DNA of 64,000 bases, taken from assembly GCA_016783545.1 (NCBI GenBank), contig JADHWJ010000003.1:36174-100173 (forward strand), written 5' to 3'. Below the pieces are notes generated by a model. The model was not told the DNA's origin. It saw only the letters and a program-made list of their open reading frames with translations, and made no database searches. Both the position numbers and the translations under genes were made by a program. The DNA comes from Candidatus Aenigmatarchaeota archaeon. Its GTDB lineage: Archaea > Aenigmatarchaeota > Aenigmatarchaeia > QMZP01. Every line of letters starts with the position of its first letter. Position 1 is the stretch's first letter. Shown piece by piece: positions 1 to 11,833 of this stretch.

Positions 1-7
1 TAAAGGA

Positions 8-2185
8 TTAGCTTGACCACACAACAACCGTTATCTTATTACTATTATGGGAAGAACCACCTGTTGTAACCGCTTTCAGATAGACTTCAATAATACCCTG
101 ACTATCTATTAAATACCCTGGATCTACATAAGGATAGTATAGATTACAATCTGTAAAGTCAGGTGATAAGCATCTTTCTCCAGGGTTTTGTAATTGTGGG
201 TCATAATAACCACCAAACCATCTCAGTTCTCTTAGATCACTATCTATAAAGCCAACATCAGTATCCCTCTCAAACAATACCTGTACTCTATAATCCAGAC
301 CGTCTAAAAATTCAAGATCGAACATACCTGGATTTAAAACAGCTTTAGATAGATCAACAAATAATCTATAGTAATCTAAAGCAACTTCTTTAGTATAGAA
401 AACTTCATCAATATATCCACCACTACTATCTGTTATTATAATCTTTGGTAGATAATCATCTATGTTTACAAAATTTCCTCTTGTAACACATTGATTTGAA
501 TCAATATCACATCTACCATCACATAGTGTGGTAGTATGACTGAGTTCATTGCCATCACAATCATATACTCTAAATCCTTGTGTGTATTTCCCACCGTCTG
601 TTGCAGCGCCAACACAGTCATCATAATAACGTTCTGTGCAAGCCGCAGCGCCATCATCATAATCTATGCAGCTTGAACATGTGAATTCACATCTTCCTGT
701 CAACTTATTACAGCTATAGTCAGATCCTAAAACAGCTGAACATGAATCACAGCCTGGTAATATACCACCACAACCATTATCAAAATCATCATCACCGCAT
801 TCAACTTCTGTTCCTATGAAATCATCACATGTTTTGCATTCTAAACAGTCTCCAGATATACAATTAAATCCTGCGGGGCAGTCACCACTAAGACCACCAC
901 AGCTCAAATATCCGCATTCAGGATCCATACCGCACTCATTATCACCACAATCGGGATCACAGCATATACCACCTATATCCATTCCAACACCGCATTCACA
1001 TTGCCCGCCAATACAAACAAAACCAGCACTAGAATCACATGTCCCACAAGAGCCACCGCAGCCATCGTCTCCACATAACTTGCCATCGCAATTTGGTACG
1101 CATGGTATTTTCTCACACTTGTTACTGACACACTCATAACCATCATCACAAGAACCACAATCAAGTTCCCCTCCGCAGCCGTCATCAGACCATGTTCCAC
1201 ATTCCAAGCCTAGACCACTGCAACTCAATGGATTAGCACAAACACATTCATATACCTGAATACCTGTAGGCTTTGTAACTTTCTTGCATATATCTCCATC
1301 ATCACAGTTACCGCAATTAATTGTACCGCCACAGCCATTAAGTAATGATCCACAATACATCGGAATATCACGTGTCAGGCAATCAGCAACTGTCAATGGC
1401 TCGCAAACACATCGGCCACTTATACAACTGGACCTTGGATTATCGCAGGTACCGCAATTAATTGTACCGCCACAGCCATCACTATATGGTCCGCCACACT
1501 CTCTTCCTAATGACTCACATGTAATCGGTTCAGTGCAATCACATACACCTGTTTCTTGATTGCAAGACTCTCTCGCACCTGGACACTCTCCATCAAAATC
1601 CCCACAAAGAAGCTCTCCGCAATGATCAGTACCGCATTCCCTGGTTCCGCAGTCTGGCTGGCATTCGCAATATCCGAACTTAAAATCAGTCTTTTTCTCG
1701 CATTTATTGCCTTTACAACTTAGGGCACCATCTCCCTGGGTATTAGCAACCCAGCCTTCAGGGCAGTCCAGCTTTTTGCTAACCATCTGGAATTTACTAC
1801 CTTTCCGCTGGCAGTAACCTTCTTCAATTGTATTGCTATCTATCTTTTTGTCAGCTATACACTTCCATTTCCATTTGCCTTTTTCTTTCACCTTTCCACA
1901 GACAATTCCACCATAGAACTCATCATTCCCTAAAGTAAGGGTTTTCCTTGGATTACCCTTGGAAGCATTATCAAATTCAAAACTACCCATTGCTAAATAA
2001 TTATAATCTCTGCAATTATCGCCTCTCACCTTCATTCTAAACTGACCTAAAGGATCTGTTAGATCAATACCCAATTCATCAGCAAAAACAATAATAGAAA
2101 CAAATGCAACAGCGACTATTGCTATTATAGCTATTGGTAATAATTTTTTTATCTGAGTATTTTTCACTACTTTCTTTTTTAGCAT
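8..2185 (-). CDS. Secreted/membrane-anchored Cys-rich modular protein
   Basis: N-terminal TM segment (KKLLPIAIIAIVAVAFVSIIVFA) followed by many CxxxxCGxxxDGCGGxxxCGxC modules. Confidence 0.8.
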   Translation of the reverse strand: MLKKKVVKNTQIKKLLPIAIIAIVAVAFVSIIVFADELGIDLTDPLGQFRMKVRGDNCRDYNYLAMGSFEFDNASKGNPRKTLTLGNDEFYGGIVCGKVKEKGKWKWKCIADKKIDSNTIEEGYCQRKGSKFQMVSKKLDCPEGWVANTQGDGALSCKGNKCEKKTDFKFGYCECQPDCGTRECGTDHCGELLCGDFDGECPGARESCNQETGVCDCTEPITCESLGRECGGPYSDGCGGTINCGTCDNPRSSCISGRCVCEPLTVADCLTRDIPMYCGSLLNGCGGTINCGNCDDGDICKKVTKPTGIQVYECVCANPLSCSGLGLECGTWSDDGCGGELDCGSCDDGYECVSNKCEKIPCVPNCDGKLCGDDGCGGSCGTCDSSAGFVCIGGQCECGVGMDIGGICCDPDCGDNECGMDPECGYLSCGGLSGDCPAGFNCISGDCLECKTCDDFIGTEVECGDDDFDNGCGGILPGCDSCSAVLGSDYSCNKLTGRCEFTCSSCIDYDDGAAACTERYYDDCVGAATDGGKYTQGFRVYDCDGNELSHTTTLCDGRCDIDSNQCVTRGNFVNIDDYLPKIIITDSSGGYIDEVFYTKEVALDYYRLFVDLSKAVLNPGMFDLEFLDGLDYRVQVLFERDTDVGFIDSDLRELRWFGGYYDPQLQNPGERCLSPDFTDCNLYYPYVDPGYLIDSQGIIEVYLKAVTTGGSSHNSNKITVVVWSS

Positions 2186-2281
2186 TAATATATACTTTGG
2201 TTTTTATTTTATTTAAATATGATAAAGGGATTTCGAATTGGTGAAGCATATTAATTAAAAGATTCAATTCCAAGTTTTAGT

Positions 2282-2725
2282 ATGCCTAAAATAGGTCCTG
2301 GTGTTGGAGTAGCTGCAATGATTGTAAAGGATGGGAATGTGCTTCTTGGTAAAAGGCATGATGATCCTGAAAAAGCTGATTCTCTTATGCATGGTGAAGG
2401 TACATGGACAATGCCTGGCGGTAAATTGGATTTTGGTGAAGGCCTTATCAATGGTGTTTGCAGAGAAGTATCTGAAGAAACCAGTTTAGAACTGGATAAA
2501 GAAAAGATTAAATTGTTTAGCATTGGAAATGAGATAGTACATGATGCTCATTTTATAACACTTGGCTTTCTTTCTAAGGACTTTCAAGGTGAAGCTGAAA
2601 TAATGGAACCTGATGAGATAACAGAATGGAGGTGGTTTCCATTGGATAGTCCACCAGAACCAATGTTTCCACCAGCTGAGAAGATGTTAAAGAACTATTT
2701 AGACAAGGAATTGTATAAACACTGA
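2282..2725 (+). CDS. NUDIX hydrolase
   Basis: Nudix box GGKLDFGEGLINGVCREVSEETSLEL. Confidence 0.9.
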   Translation: MPKIGPGVGVAAMIVKDGNVLLGKRHDDPEKADSLMHGEGTWTMPGGKLDFGEGLINGVCREVSEETSLELDKEKIKLFSIGNEIVHDAHFITLGFLSKDFQGEAEIMEPDEITEWRWFPLDSPPEPMFPPAEKMLKNYLDKELYKH

Positions 2726-2727
2726 TT

Positions 2728-2892
2728 TTAATTGCTCAGAACTGACTCTTCGTCCATATCTATTTCTTCTCTGCCTGCAACAACCCCGAACTTTGAGAAA
2801 ATAGAACTACATTGCGGACATCTGAACACATCTGGATCAGTCTCCCAATTCTTACCCTTAGTTCCGCAGAAAGGACAATTATTATTAAACAT
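2728..2892 (-). CDS. 54-aa zinc-ribbon protein
   Basis: Hand translation MFNNNCPFCGTKGKNWETDPDVFRCPQCSSIFSKFGVVAGREEIDMDEESVLSN; two CxxC pairs; absent from ORF track. Confidence 0.7.
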   Translation of the reverse strand: MFNNNCPFCGTKGKNWETDPDVFRCPQCSSIFSKFGVVAGREEIDMDEESVLSN

Positions 2893-2921
2893 GCAAATCA
2901 ATAAACTATATTGTTAATTAA

Positions 2922-3236
2922 CTATTTATTCTTTACATGGAGTCCTTGTTTTTCTGCATTTTTAAGGATTTCCAATCTCTTTTTCTTCCCAACACCAGAA
3001 GCAATTAATAGAATACCTTTCTTGTCTGTTTTTTTAAGATCTGAAACATTAAAAACTCTGAATATTTTCTTTCCACCAACTGTTCCTCTTATAGAACTTG
3101 GTTTTTTATAGCCTACTATAGGCATCTTTCCTCTCCCTTTTAATTTTTTCTTTAGTTTGTTATCTAAGCCCCTTGGCTTTCTCCAAACTTTTTTTAGTTT
3201 TTTGTTACTCTGTTTTGCTCTTTTGAATATTTTCAT
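2922..3236 (-). CDS. rpl32e: Ribosomal protein eL32
   Basis: WRKPRGLDNKLKKKLKGRGKMPIVGYKKPSSIRG motif. Confidence 0.9.
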   Translation of the reverse strand: MKIFKRAKQSNKKLKKVWRKPRGLDNKLKKKLKGRGKMPIVGYKKPSSIRGTVGGKKIFRVFNVSDLKKTDKKGILLIASGVGKKKRLEILKNAEKQGLHVKNK

Positions 3237-3242
3237 AATAAC

Positions 3243-4349
3243 CTAGTTGTTTTTATCCTTGACAATATGTTTTGAATGACGCCATGCCGTTGATGTAGAT
3301 ATATTTAGTTTTTTTCCTATACCAGAATAGCTTAGCTCATTTTTCCTCAATTCTATTATTTTTGATTTCAACATTGAAACTTTCCAATTCGGAGTTTGAT
3401 ACATTTTATATCCATTAATTAAATTATACAAGTTCTCTTTTTTTCTTTTTATATTGAAATTAATACATTTAGCAAAATTTTCCAGTGGTCTTCTTGATTT
3501 AATAAATACACCAACTTTTCTAATACTTAGACCATCAATACCAACATCTTTTAGTAAGGAAGCTATCTCTTTTTTACCAATTTCATTTCTAGAACATAGA
3601 ACCACACATTTTGTAGTATCGTAATTGGCAACAGATCCCTGAGAATCGGCCATTCCTTGGAGATATTTTGCTTTAATGTTTTTTGAAGCCTTTTTGATAA
3701 CTTCTGGTATATCCCAAGTTTTTTCTTTAAAATTAGCATTATAATTTAGAATATCGTCACATACCGCTTTAGATTGTAAAATGCATTTATAATGTATTTT
3801 TGTATCACCTCTTCTCATTTTTAGTTTTACGATTTTAGGTTTTATTCCATACGTAATATTTAAACATAGACTGAAATATTTAATAAAATCCAAGTCAGTA
3901 GCTTCAAGGGCAACTCTATGAACTCCATTGTCTTTCCTATACTCAATAAAACCATCTCCAGGTCCAACAACACCTAAAACATAAGCCTTTTCAGAAGTTA
4001 ATTGATGATGTTTGTAGTTTAAAATTTTTTTAGGATCTCCTCGTTTTTTTAGATTAATATCCTCTTTATGTAAATGTCTTTGAACTGTAGAAAAACTAAA
4101 ATCACAGTTTTGAGCTATCTGATTTATTGACCATCCTTTTTTATACAATTCGACAAACCTTCTATGTAGGTATATGTTAACTGCATCCTTTGGGGATATC
4201 CTAAATCTTACATTCTTTTTTAATAAATTATTCCTTACACTAGTCTTACTCATACCTATTTTTTTGGATATTTTATCTGTTCCCAGACCCTTTTTATATA
4301 ACAATACCATCGATTTCTGTAAGCCTTCTGAACTTTTCTTATTGATCAT
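3243..4349 (-). CDS. Free-standing LAGLIDADG homing endonuclease with HTH segments
   Basis: Motifs AYVLGVVGPGDGFIE and YLQGMADSQGSVA; N- and C-terminal HTH-like segments; start overlaps uL6 stop. Confidence 0.8.
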   Translation of the reverse strand: MINKKSSEGLQKSMVLLYKKGLGTDKISKKIGMSKTSVRNNLLKKNVRFRISPKDAVNIYLHRRFVELYKKGWSINQIAQNCDFSFSTVQRHLHKEDINLKKRGDPKKILNYKHHQLTSEKAYVLGVVGPGDGFIEYRKDNGVHRVALEATDLDFIKYFSLCLNITYGIKPKIVKLKMRRGDTKIHYKCILQSKAVCDDILNYNANFKEKTWDIPEVIKKASKNIKAKYLQGMADSQGSVANYDTTKCVVLCSRNEIGKKEIASLLKDVGIDGLSIRKVGVFIKSRRPLENFAKCINFNIKRKKENLYNLINGYKMYQTPNWKVSMLKSKIIELRKNELSYSGIGKKLNISTSTAWRHSKHIVKDKNN

Positions 4350-4890
4350 GTTCAATCTCCTTAGCTTTCTGAGTGAGCCAGCAGCCATCCTGGAAAACCC
4401 TTCTGTCATAACCTCTTACAATTGTTAACTGCTCAATTTTTGCAGCTGCCTGTCCCACAGTATCTCTGTTGATACCTGAAATTACTACTTCATCCTTTTG
4501 TATTTTAACATCAACACCTTCTGGCAGGCTAACCTTCCTTGGTTTCTTCTCTCCCATGAAATTGTTAATTATGAATTCATTACTCTCTGTACTTAATTTA
4601 ACAGGAAAATGCGTATATACCATTTTCATCTTTGCTTCGAATCCCTTTTCAACCCCAGCAAGCATGTTATTCAGGTGTGCGGCCCATGTACCTAATATAG
4701 CCTTTATTTTCTTGTTTTTTTCTTCTGTACTAATTTTAATATTATTTCCCTTTACAGAAAGCTTTACAAGCGGGTGATTAAATATTCTTTCAATTTCGCC
4801 TTTTGATCCTTTTACAGCTACTTTTTTCCCTTCCTGCTTCACATCTATTCCTTCTGGAATAACGATCTCTTTCTTTGCTATTTCTGGCAT
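4339..4890 (-). CDS. rpl6: Ribosomal protein uL6
   Basis: Archaeal L6 sequence; VRGYDRRVFQDGCW. Confidence 0.9.
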   Translation of the reverse strand: MPEIAKKEIVIPEGIDVKQEGKKVAVKGSKGEIERIFNHPLVKLSVKGNNIKISTEEKNKKIKAILGTWAAHLNNMLAGVEKGFEAKMKMVYTHFPVKLSTESNEFIINNFMGEKKPRKVSLPEGVDVKIQKDEVVISGINRDTVGQAAAKIEQLTIVRGYDRRVFQDGCWLTQKAKEIEHDQ

Positions 4891-4935
4891 GATTATCACT
4901 TTTACTTTAATAATTAAAATAAATAGCTTTTAAAC

Positions 4936-6066
4936 TTATTTTTTCTTTTTTTCAGGTATTCTACCTATAAGCTCGAAACTGCCTGTGCCTATAGGAGCAA
5001 CCTGGTTCATCATTATATTTTCAACTGTTCCTCTTAAACCATCACTTTCACCAGATATAGAAGCGGCTATAAAGTGTTTCTTTGTTTCTTCAAAGCTGGC
5101 CCTCACAAGAATTGAAGATTTCTGACCTGAAATACCATACCTTCCTATTGCTCTTATATCTCCTTCAAATGTCATTAAATCTGCAAGTATCATTACATAT
5201 CTCACATCTACACCAAGACCCTGCTCTTCCATTGTATATCTTGCTTCATTGATTATGGAATTTCTTGCGGCCTCAATACCTAAAACAGAATATATTTCGA
5301 ATATGTCATTTGAAAATGTCTTTGTTGTGTCAACTCCTTCCACATTAAATACCTTTTTCAGATTAGATCCCAGAGTATTGATTACCCATTCATCACCCTC
5401 TTTTAGAACAATGACCTGTGTTATTCCCTTTATACCAGCTATATGAGTTTCCAAAAAATTATATTTGAGCTTGTAAAGGCCTGCAATATCCTTTTTCTTT
5501 AATTTCACTATTATAACATTTTCTTCTTCATCAACATCTACCAGACCATCTCTTACTTTGAGTTTCTTTTTAAGAGTTTTCATCTCTATACCATATCTTT
5601 TTAATTTAGACATATCTGGCTTACATTTTACCCACAGATCTGTCATATCAACTGTAGTTGTTTTTACAACATCCTTTACTTTTACTTCCTTTATCTGCTC
5701 TGCTATTTTCTTTACTTTTTCTATGTCCTGGAATTCCTGTAATATGTATATCATCATGCTCGGTGTTGTTGGTGATTTCCTCGCATCAAATATCTCTATC
5801 ATTCTTGGAAGTCCTAGTGTTACCTGTATACCTGCTGTACCTGCGAAGTGGTATGTTCTCATCGTAAGCTGAGTAGCAGGCTCTGATAGGGACTGTGCTG
5901 TAATAACACCAACAGGCTCTTCTGGTGAGTATTTATATTCTTTGTAAAGTTTAATTACTTTTTCTTCTATCTGTTTCCTTTCTTTTTCAGGTATTTTTTC
6001 GTCTTCAAAATATTTCTTGACTTCTTTCTCAATTTTTTCTGGAAGTTTAATTGTCATATATCTCAC
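4936..6066 (-). CDS. rpoA2: DNA-directed RNA polymerase subunit A''
   Basis: [31 protein letters not shown]. Confidence 0.95.
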   Translation of the reverse strand: MRYMTIKLPEKIEKEVKKYFEDEKIPEKERKQIEEKVIKLYKEYKYSPEEPVGVITAQSLSEPATQLTMRTYHFAGTAGIQVTLGLPRMIEIFDARKSPTTPSMMIYILQEFQDIEKVKKIAEQIKEVKVKDVVKTTTVDMTDLWVKCKPDMSKLKRYGIEMKTLKKKLKVRDGLVDVDEEENVIIVKLKKKDIAGLYKLKYNFLETHIAGIKGITQVIVLKEGDEWVINTLGSNLKKVFNVEGVDTTKTFSNDIFEIYSVLGIEAARNSIINEARYTMEEQGLGVDVRYVMILADLMTFEGDIRAIGRYGISGQKSSILVRASFEETKKHFIAASISGESDGLRGTVENIMMNQVAPIGTGSFELIGRIPEKKKK

Positions 6067-8555
6067 CTAATCTCTAGTTTATTTTTCCAATCAAATACAC
6101 CCCAATCTGATTTTGATGGATCTATTCCATCCTCACCTGCTTTGAATTGTATGATTTCACCATATGAGTTTTTGATTGTTCCGTCGTCTTTAACCTTTAA
6201 GTCCTGTAAAGCATTAACAAGTCTTCTTTGCATGTAACCTGACTTTCTTGTTCTCAGTGATTTATCCATCAGACCTTCTCTTCCGTTCATAATGTTCCAG
6301 AAAAGCTCAAAAGGTGTAAGACCCTTCTTAAAGCTACTTGAAACAAAACCATGACTTATTGGAGAAAGATCGCCTGCCATTATATGAGGCAGTGTTCTTC
6401 TATGATATCCCCTTGATATCCTTTTACCCAATATTGTCTCTTGACCCACTACAGCAGTCATCTGAGTTGAATTTATAATAGAACCTTTAGCCCCGGATAT
6501 GGCCATATGTATAAGATCGTTTTCTATTATATTATCACTCACTATGTCGCTCGCTCTACTAACACCGTTTGCAAGGGCATTCATTATCTGTGCTTCCAAT
6601 GATTCTTTTGGTGTCATTCCTGGAAGAATCTTTATTTGCTTGTTATTGAATTTCTTTATGAGATTATTAGACTCCTGGATTGCTAAATCTATTTCATTTG
6701 TTATACCATTTTCTGCTTTAGTAGGAAGATCTAAATCTGAGATGCCTATAGACATTCCTCTTTTAGTTAGATAAGAAACCGCAAGTTTTCCTGTCTGGTC
6801 TATGAAATCCTTTAACGTATCACTATCAGTATATGTTTGGAATGCCTTTAATATTTTTCCTTTCATAGCGCCAACAGATGCAGCGTCAATAGTTCCTGTT
6901 TTTATCTTTCCGTCTTTTATTCTTACCCATGAATCATATTCACATTCCTCTTCAGTACAGGTAATGCAATTTTTGCATCTTTTTGCTTTAAACCCAGGCA
7001 TTGAGAACCCTTCTGGTAAAAGCAGGCTGAAAATTTCCTTTCCAGTGAAAGTGTCTTTTTCAGGCAATTCAACATCTATATCAGCATCTGCAAGTAACTG
7101 TGCTGCTGCTTCTTTAGATAATACAACATCCTCTTTTGTGAGAAGATATATACCAGAAATTTGATCCATGTCAAGACCTATTGCAGGTCCTCCAAATTTA
7201 GGTGACATTATATTATTTTTAACTTCCATCAGCATGGTAGCTTCTGTTCTTGCCTCATCTGTCTGTAAAACGTGAATATTCATCTCGTCACCATCAAAGT
7301 CGGCGTTATATGGTGGACATACCTGCATCGTCAATCTAAATGTTTTGTATGGCATTATTTTCACTCTGTGAGCCATTATAGAAGCTTTGTGAAGAGATGG
7401 CTGTCTATTGAACAGAATTATATCATTATCTTTTAATTGTCTCTCAATTACCCAGTCCAATGCAATGGTTTCTAATATTTCTTTTTTGTTTGTCTTTGTA
7501 ATTTTTATTCTCCTTCCGTCAGGTCTTACAACATAATTAACAAGATTATTTTTGAAGAGATTTTTTATATACAGCATATTTGTTTTTGTTACATATTCAG
7601 GTATTGTTAGTTCTTTTGCAACAATTTTTGGAATACCGACTTCATTTATTGATATTTTAGCATCTGGTGATATTACTGTTCTTGCGCAGAAATTCACTCT
7701 TTTACCAAGAAGATTTCCTCGTATCCTGCCCTCTTTTCCTTTCAGTCTCTGAACAAGACCTTTCAAAGGACGTCCTGATCTGTGCCTTGCCAAAGGAGTT
7801 CCACTAAGTTCATTGTCAAAATATGTGGACGTGTGGTATTGCACTAACTCACAAAGATCGCTTATTATAAACTCAGGAGCACCAATTTCCATATTCTCTT
7901 TAAGACTTTGATTTATTCTTACTATATCAACAAGCTTATGTGTGAGGTCATCCTCTGACCTTTCACCGCCCTCCAATGTTATGGATGGCCTTGTTGTTAC
8001 TGGAGGTATTGGAAATAATGTGAGAATCATCCATTCAGGTCTTCCTCCACCAAAGCCTATTTTCTTTAGATCAACATTTGGTATGTTTTCAAATCTTTCC
8101 CTTATATCAACAGATGTAATCTCTTCCTTATCTTCATAAAAAGTATATGGTTTTGAGAACTTTATTTTCTTCTGAAGTGCTTTACAGTGCGGGCATTTGT
8201 TTGGCTGTTCAAATGATTTTGAATTTTTAACTGCTTCGATCATTATCTTGTTGCACTTTCTGCATGTCACTTTTAGTAATTCAAAAGTTGATTTTATGTA
8301 AAGAACATTCAAAATAGGTTTTGCAAGTTCTAGATATCCAAAATGCCCTGGGCATTCATCTATCCCACCATTGCAGGTTCTGCATTTTAGACCTGGGTCT
8401 ATCACACCCAATCTTGGATCCATTACACCACCTTCTACAGGATACCCATCTGCATCGTATAGTTCAGATGTAACTATTCTGACTTTTCCCATATCCTTTA
8501 TCTGATCAGGTGAAATTAGCCCGAATTTCATGGATTTTATTCTTGATTCAGCCAT
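6063..8555 (-). CDS. rpoA1: DNA-directed RNA polymerase subunit A'
   Basis: [10 protein letters not shown] catalytic motif; Zn-binding N-terminus. Confidence 0.95.
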   Translation of the reverse strand: MAESRIKSMKFGLISPDQIKDMGKVRIVTSELYDADGYPVEGGVMDPRLGVIDPGLKCRTCNGGIDECPGHFGYLELAKPILNVLYIKSTFELLKVTCRKCNKIMIEAVKNSKSFEQPNKCPHCKALQKKIKFSKPYTFYEDKEEITSVDIRERFENIPNVDLKKIGFGGGRPEWMILTLFPIPPVTTRPSITLEGGERSEDDLTHKLVDIVRINQSLKENMEIGAPEFIISDLCELVQYHTSTYFDNELSGTPLARHRSGRPLKGLVQRLKGKEGRIRGNLLGKRVNFCARTVISPDAKISINEVGIPKIVAKELTIPEYVTKTNMLYIKNLFKNNLVNYVVRPDGRRIKITKTNKKEILETIALDWVIERQLKDNDIILFNRQPSLHKASIMAHRVKIMPYKTFRLTMQVCPPYNADFDGDEMNIHVLQTDEARTEATMLMEVKNNIMSPKFGGPAIGLDMDQISGIYLLTKEDVVLSKEAAAQLLADADIDVELPEKDTFTGKEIFSLLLPEGFSMPGFKAKRCKNCITCTEEECEYDSWVRIKDGKIKTGTIDAASVGAMKGKILKAFQTYTDSDTLKDFIDQTGKLAVSYLTKRGMSIGISDLDLPTKAENGITNEIDLAIQESNNLIKKFNNKQIKILPGMTPKESLEAQIMNALANGVSRASDIVSDNIIENDLIHMAISGAKGSIINSTQMTAVVGQETILGKRISRGYHRRTLPHIMAGDLSPISHGFVSSSFKKGLTPFELFWNIMNGREGLMDKSLRTRKSGYMQRRLVNALQDLKVKDDGTIKNSYGEIIQFKAGEDGIDPSKSDWGVFDWKNKLEIR

Positions 8556-8556
8556 A

Positions 8557-10344
8557 TTAAAGCTCCTCTGTTTTTATCTTAGGATATATTCCTAACGATT
8601 TCAACTCATCCAGTGTTAGCTTAAAAGCATAAGATGTTTCAACCCATGCAACATCACTCTTCTTGCATAAACTACAATATGATTTATTCTTTATAACATC
8701 AAAAGTTGCAACAAACCCACAGCCTTTACATATTGGTATATCTACCTTGTCTGAATCAAATCTTTCCTTAAGGGTAAGTGCAGCACCATGTCCGATTAGG
8801 CACTGTTGCTCCATCTCACCGAGTCTGAGGCCACCCCTCTTCGCCCTACCTTCAGTTGGCTGCTTTGTCAGAAGTGTAACAGGTCCTCTGCCCCTTACAT
8901 GAATCTTGTCAGTTACCATATGATCAAGCCTTAGATAATATGAAATGCCAGTAAATATCAGAACTTTCAATATCTCCCCTGACTTTCCATTATACAAAAC
9001 CTGTTTACCATCATTTCTGAAACCAAGACTTTTCATTGATTTTCTTATTTCTTCTTCGCTTGTATAATTGAATGCAGAAGCGTTTATATGTTCTCCGCTA
9101 TATGCGCCTAGTTTCCCGCCTATAATTTCCAGTAAATGACCAACTGTCATTCTGGAAGGGATTGCATGTGGATTAAATATTATATCTGGAACAACACCTT
9201 CTCTTGTAAATGGCATATCCTCATGAGGTATCATAAGACCTACAATACCCTTCTGGCCGTGTCTTGATGCAAATTTATCACCAATTTCAGGAATTCTTTG
9301 ATCTCTTATTTTCATTTTTATAAGCTGGTTTGCATCTGGTGTTTCAGTGATGAGCACTGTATCTACTATACCCCTTTCTCCATGTCTGACCGACAATGAC
9401 GTTTCTCTTATATTCTCTATATCAGCTATAAATTCTTCAGAAGTGAGAAATCTCAATGGGCTTGTTCTTCCAATTAAGATTGAATCAGATTCTACTTTTG
9501 ATTCTGGGTTTAAAATACCATCTTCGTCAAGATCTTTATATGCGTCTTCACCTCTATGTCCCATTATGCCTGGTTGAGGGACACATATATCATCTTCCTG
9601 ACCACCCCAATATCTCTTTTTCATTGCATCATATGTTCTGAAATAGAATGATCTGAACAGGCCTCTTTCAATAGATGATTTATTCAAAACAATAGCATCG
9701 TTTACATTGTAACCTTCATGGCACATTACTGCTATAACCAAATTATGCCCGCTTGGGAATCTTCTCAATATATCACTTGTAATAGTATTAACAAGTGGTA
9801 CCTGCGGATAGACAAGTATATTGAATTTTGTATCTGTTCTTAGAGTAAAATTAGTGGCAGGTATACCAACAGACTGACCAATCATTTTTGCACCAAAATT
9901 TATCCTATCGCCCCTACTAAACTCTGGATATGGTATCAAGGTTGTTGGAACACCGAGTATGCCTATGGGATCTATTTCAAGATGTGTGTGCTTATTTGTC
10001 AATTCGTTTTCATTTATTGCAATAAAGGTGTTTTCTTCCTCATCTGCATCCAGATATTCTATAATACCATTTTCAATAAGATAATTCCATGTTATTTTTT
10101 CCCGCTTTAGTTTATCCAATAAAACAGGTGTAAGTTTTGGTTTTTTATTTTCAACTATTATCAAAGGCCTTCTTGCTCTTCCATGTTCTGTGTTTATCCT
10201 TATTTCATCATGTAATGGAAAATATGAAATATTTACCTGTGAAAGCAAGGAATTCTGCCTTCTCTTCTTTCTAATATTTGCTGCCATCTCTGCTGGTTTG
10301 CTTGTATGCCCTATCCACTTTCCATTAAAATATATATCAGCCAT
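8557..10344 (-). CDS. rpoB1: DNA-directed RNA polymerase subunit B'
   Basis: GDKFASRHGQKGIVG; KRGGLRLGEMEQQCLIGHGA. Confidence 0.95.
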   Translation of the reverse strand: MADIYFNGKWIGHTSKPAEMAANIRKKRRQNSLLSQVNISYFPLHDEIRINTEHGRARRPLIIVENKKPKLTPVLLDKLKREKITWNYLIENGIIEYLDADEEENTFIAINENELTNKHTHLEIDPIGILGVPTTLIPYPEFSRGDRINFGAKMIGQSVGIPATNFTLRTDTKFNILVYPQVPLVNTITSDILRRFPSGHNLVIAVMCHEGYNVNDAIVLNKSSIERGLFRSFYFRTYDAMKKRYWGGQEDDICVPQPGIMGHRGEDAYKDLDEDGILNPESKVESDSILIGRTSPLRFLTSEEFIADIENIRETSLSVRHGERGIVDTVLITETPDANQLIKMKIRDQRIPEIGDKFASRHGQKGIVGLMIPHEDMPFTREGVVPDIIFNPHAIPSRMTVGHLLEIIGGKLGAYSGEHINASAFNYTSEEEIRKSMKSLGFRNDGKQVLYNGKSGEILKVLIFTGISYYLRLDHMVTDKIHVRGRGPVTLLTKQPTEGRAKRGGLRLGEMEQQCLIGHGAALTLKERFDSDKVDIPICKGCGFVATFDVIKNKSYCSLCKKSDVAWVETSYAFKLTLDELKSLGIYPKIKTEEL

Positions 10345-10345
10345 A

Positions 10346-11833
10346 TTATTTTCCTTTTATATACTCCATTATTTTTTCATTATCTCTCTCTGATAACCCT
10401 GGTGTGATTTCAGAGAACATTGCCAAATGCTTTCTAAGACCTATACTAGAACCTTCTGGTGTCTCTGCCGGGCATATTCTTCCCCACTCAGTTGGATGTA
10501 TCTGCCTTGCCTTGAAATGCTCCTGTGTTGATGTCAAAGGTGATACTACAGACCTTAAATGAGAAATTGTTTTTATATAAGAGCTTCTGTCCAATCTTTG
10601 AGAAACACCTGTTCTTCCTCCAATCCAATTACCTGTTGCCAGGCTCGAAAGTATCTGTTTTGTAACAGCATTTGTTTCTATAACACCCTGTATACTTGGT
10701 TTTTTTCCTCTTTTCAAAAGTTTTTGATAATTATATGTCATCTTAGCAAGTAATCCCCATCTTCCCAGAAGTATTGATCTGAATAACTGAGCAAGCAGCT
10801 CCCCTGACATAAGAAGTCGTTTGTTGTTATAATGATCTATATCATCATTCGGTATTTTTTTAAGAGAAAGTAATATAACCTTCTTTATTATCTTTGACAT
10901 TATCAGCGCTTTTTCTATTCTATTTTCTTTCTCTTGGCCTATATGAGGAAGGAGATACTTATCCAAAATCTGATTTACTCGCTCTTCTCTATAATCTTCT
11001 GTTACCTTCAGTTTTCTTCCTATGGAATCTATTGCTTCTTTCGAAGTTGTGGCTTCGCATTGGTAGAAATTTATGAACATCTCATTCAATAATTTCTGAT
11101 CATTTGATATCTTATTACATATGTCCCTGTCTGTTTCCAAACCCAATGCTTTCAATAATGTAACTATCTGAAGTTTTCTTAGATTTGCAAAGGATATTGT
11201 TATTTCCCCATCAGGCTTTCTTTCAATTATATGCCTCTGTCTAAACCCAGATTTTTCAGAATTCATTCTCACAGATATTTCATTACCACTTCTTTCAAAT
11301 ATAGGCTTATTGGAGGTTATTTCCTCTATCAGAACAATTACCCTCTCTGTTCCATTAATTATAAAGTAACCACCTGGATCATCAGGATCTTCTCCGTTCT
11401 CAATGAGCTCGTTTTTGCTAAATTCTCTTGTTGAACAAAGACCTGATTTAACCATTACTGGAAGATCTCCCACATGCACCCTTTCAGGTCTTTCCTGTAT
11501 ATCGTTTATGATAGGGGCTATATCAACAAATATTGGGGCTGAATATGTAAGATTTCTTATCCTTGCTTCATTTGGAAATATAAGTCTTGTTGAACCATCT
11601 GGCTCTTTTATAGCAGGCTTTCCTATAAACACCTTGCCAAACTTCAGTTTCATCCCGCCTTCTTCTGGATTAAGCTCAACCTCTCCTATCTCATCTATTA
11701 TTTTCTGCATACCAACGTTTACAAACTGATTAAAACTCTCTATCTGGAAGTTAATCCATCCTCTTTCCTTTTCATACGCATTTAACAAGGGCAATATAAA
11801 CATATCTATCATATACCTCAAATATAGATTCAA
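10346..11833 (-). CDS. rpoB2: DNA-directed RNA polymerase subunit B''
   Basis: SQRLDRSSYIKTISHLRSV; CPAETPEGSSIGLRKHLA. Confidence 0.95.
   Translation of the reverse strand: MNLYLRYMIDMFILPLLNAYEKERGWINFQIESFNQFVNVGMQKIIDEIGEVELNPEEGGMKLKFGKVFIGKPAIKEPDGSTRLIFPNEARIRNLTYSAPIFVDIAPIINDIQERPERVHVGDLPVMVKSGLCSTREFSKNELIENGEDPDDPGGYFIINGTERVIVLIEEITSNKPIFERSGNEISVRMNSEKSGFRQRHIIERKPDGEITISFANLRKLQIVTLLKALGLETDRDICNKISNDQKLLNEMFINFYQCEATTSKEAIDSIGRKLKVTEDYREERVNQILDKYLLPHIGQEKENRIEKALIMSKIIKKVILLSLKKIPNDDIDHYNNKRLLMSGELLAQLFRSILLGRWGLLAKMTYNYQKLLKRGKKPSIQGVIETNAVTKQILSSLATGNWIGGRTGVSQRLDRSSYIKTISHLRSVVSPLTSTQEHFKARQIHPTEWGRICPAETPEGSSIGLRKHLAMFSEITPGLSERDNEKIMEYIKGK

Noticed and set aside
466-1559. 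ORFs 466-660(-), 816-1139(+), 973-1200(-), 1284-1559(+)
   Set aside because: Out-of-frame or antisense shadows of the repetitive Cys-rich gene; no independent domain or start signal.
6063-11833. Inteins or unusual splits in RNA polymerase genes
   Set aside because: Motifs are contiguous; A'/A'' and B'/B'' splits are established archaeal arrangements.
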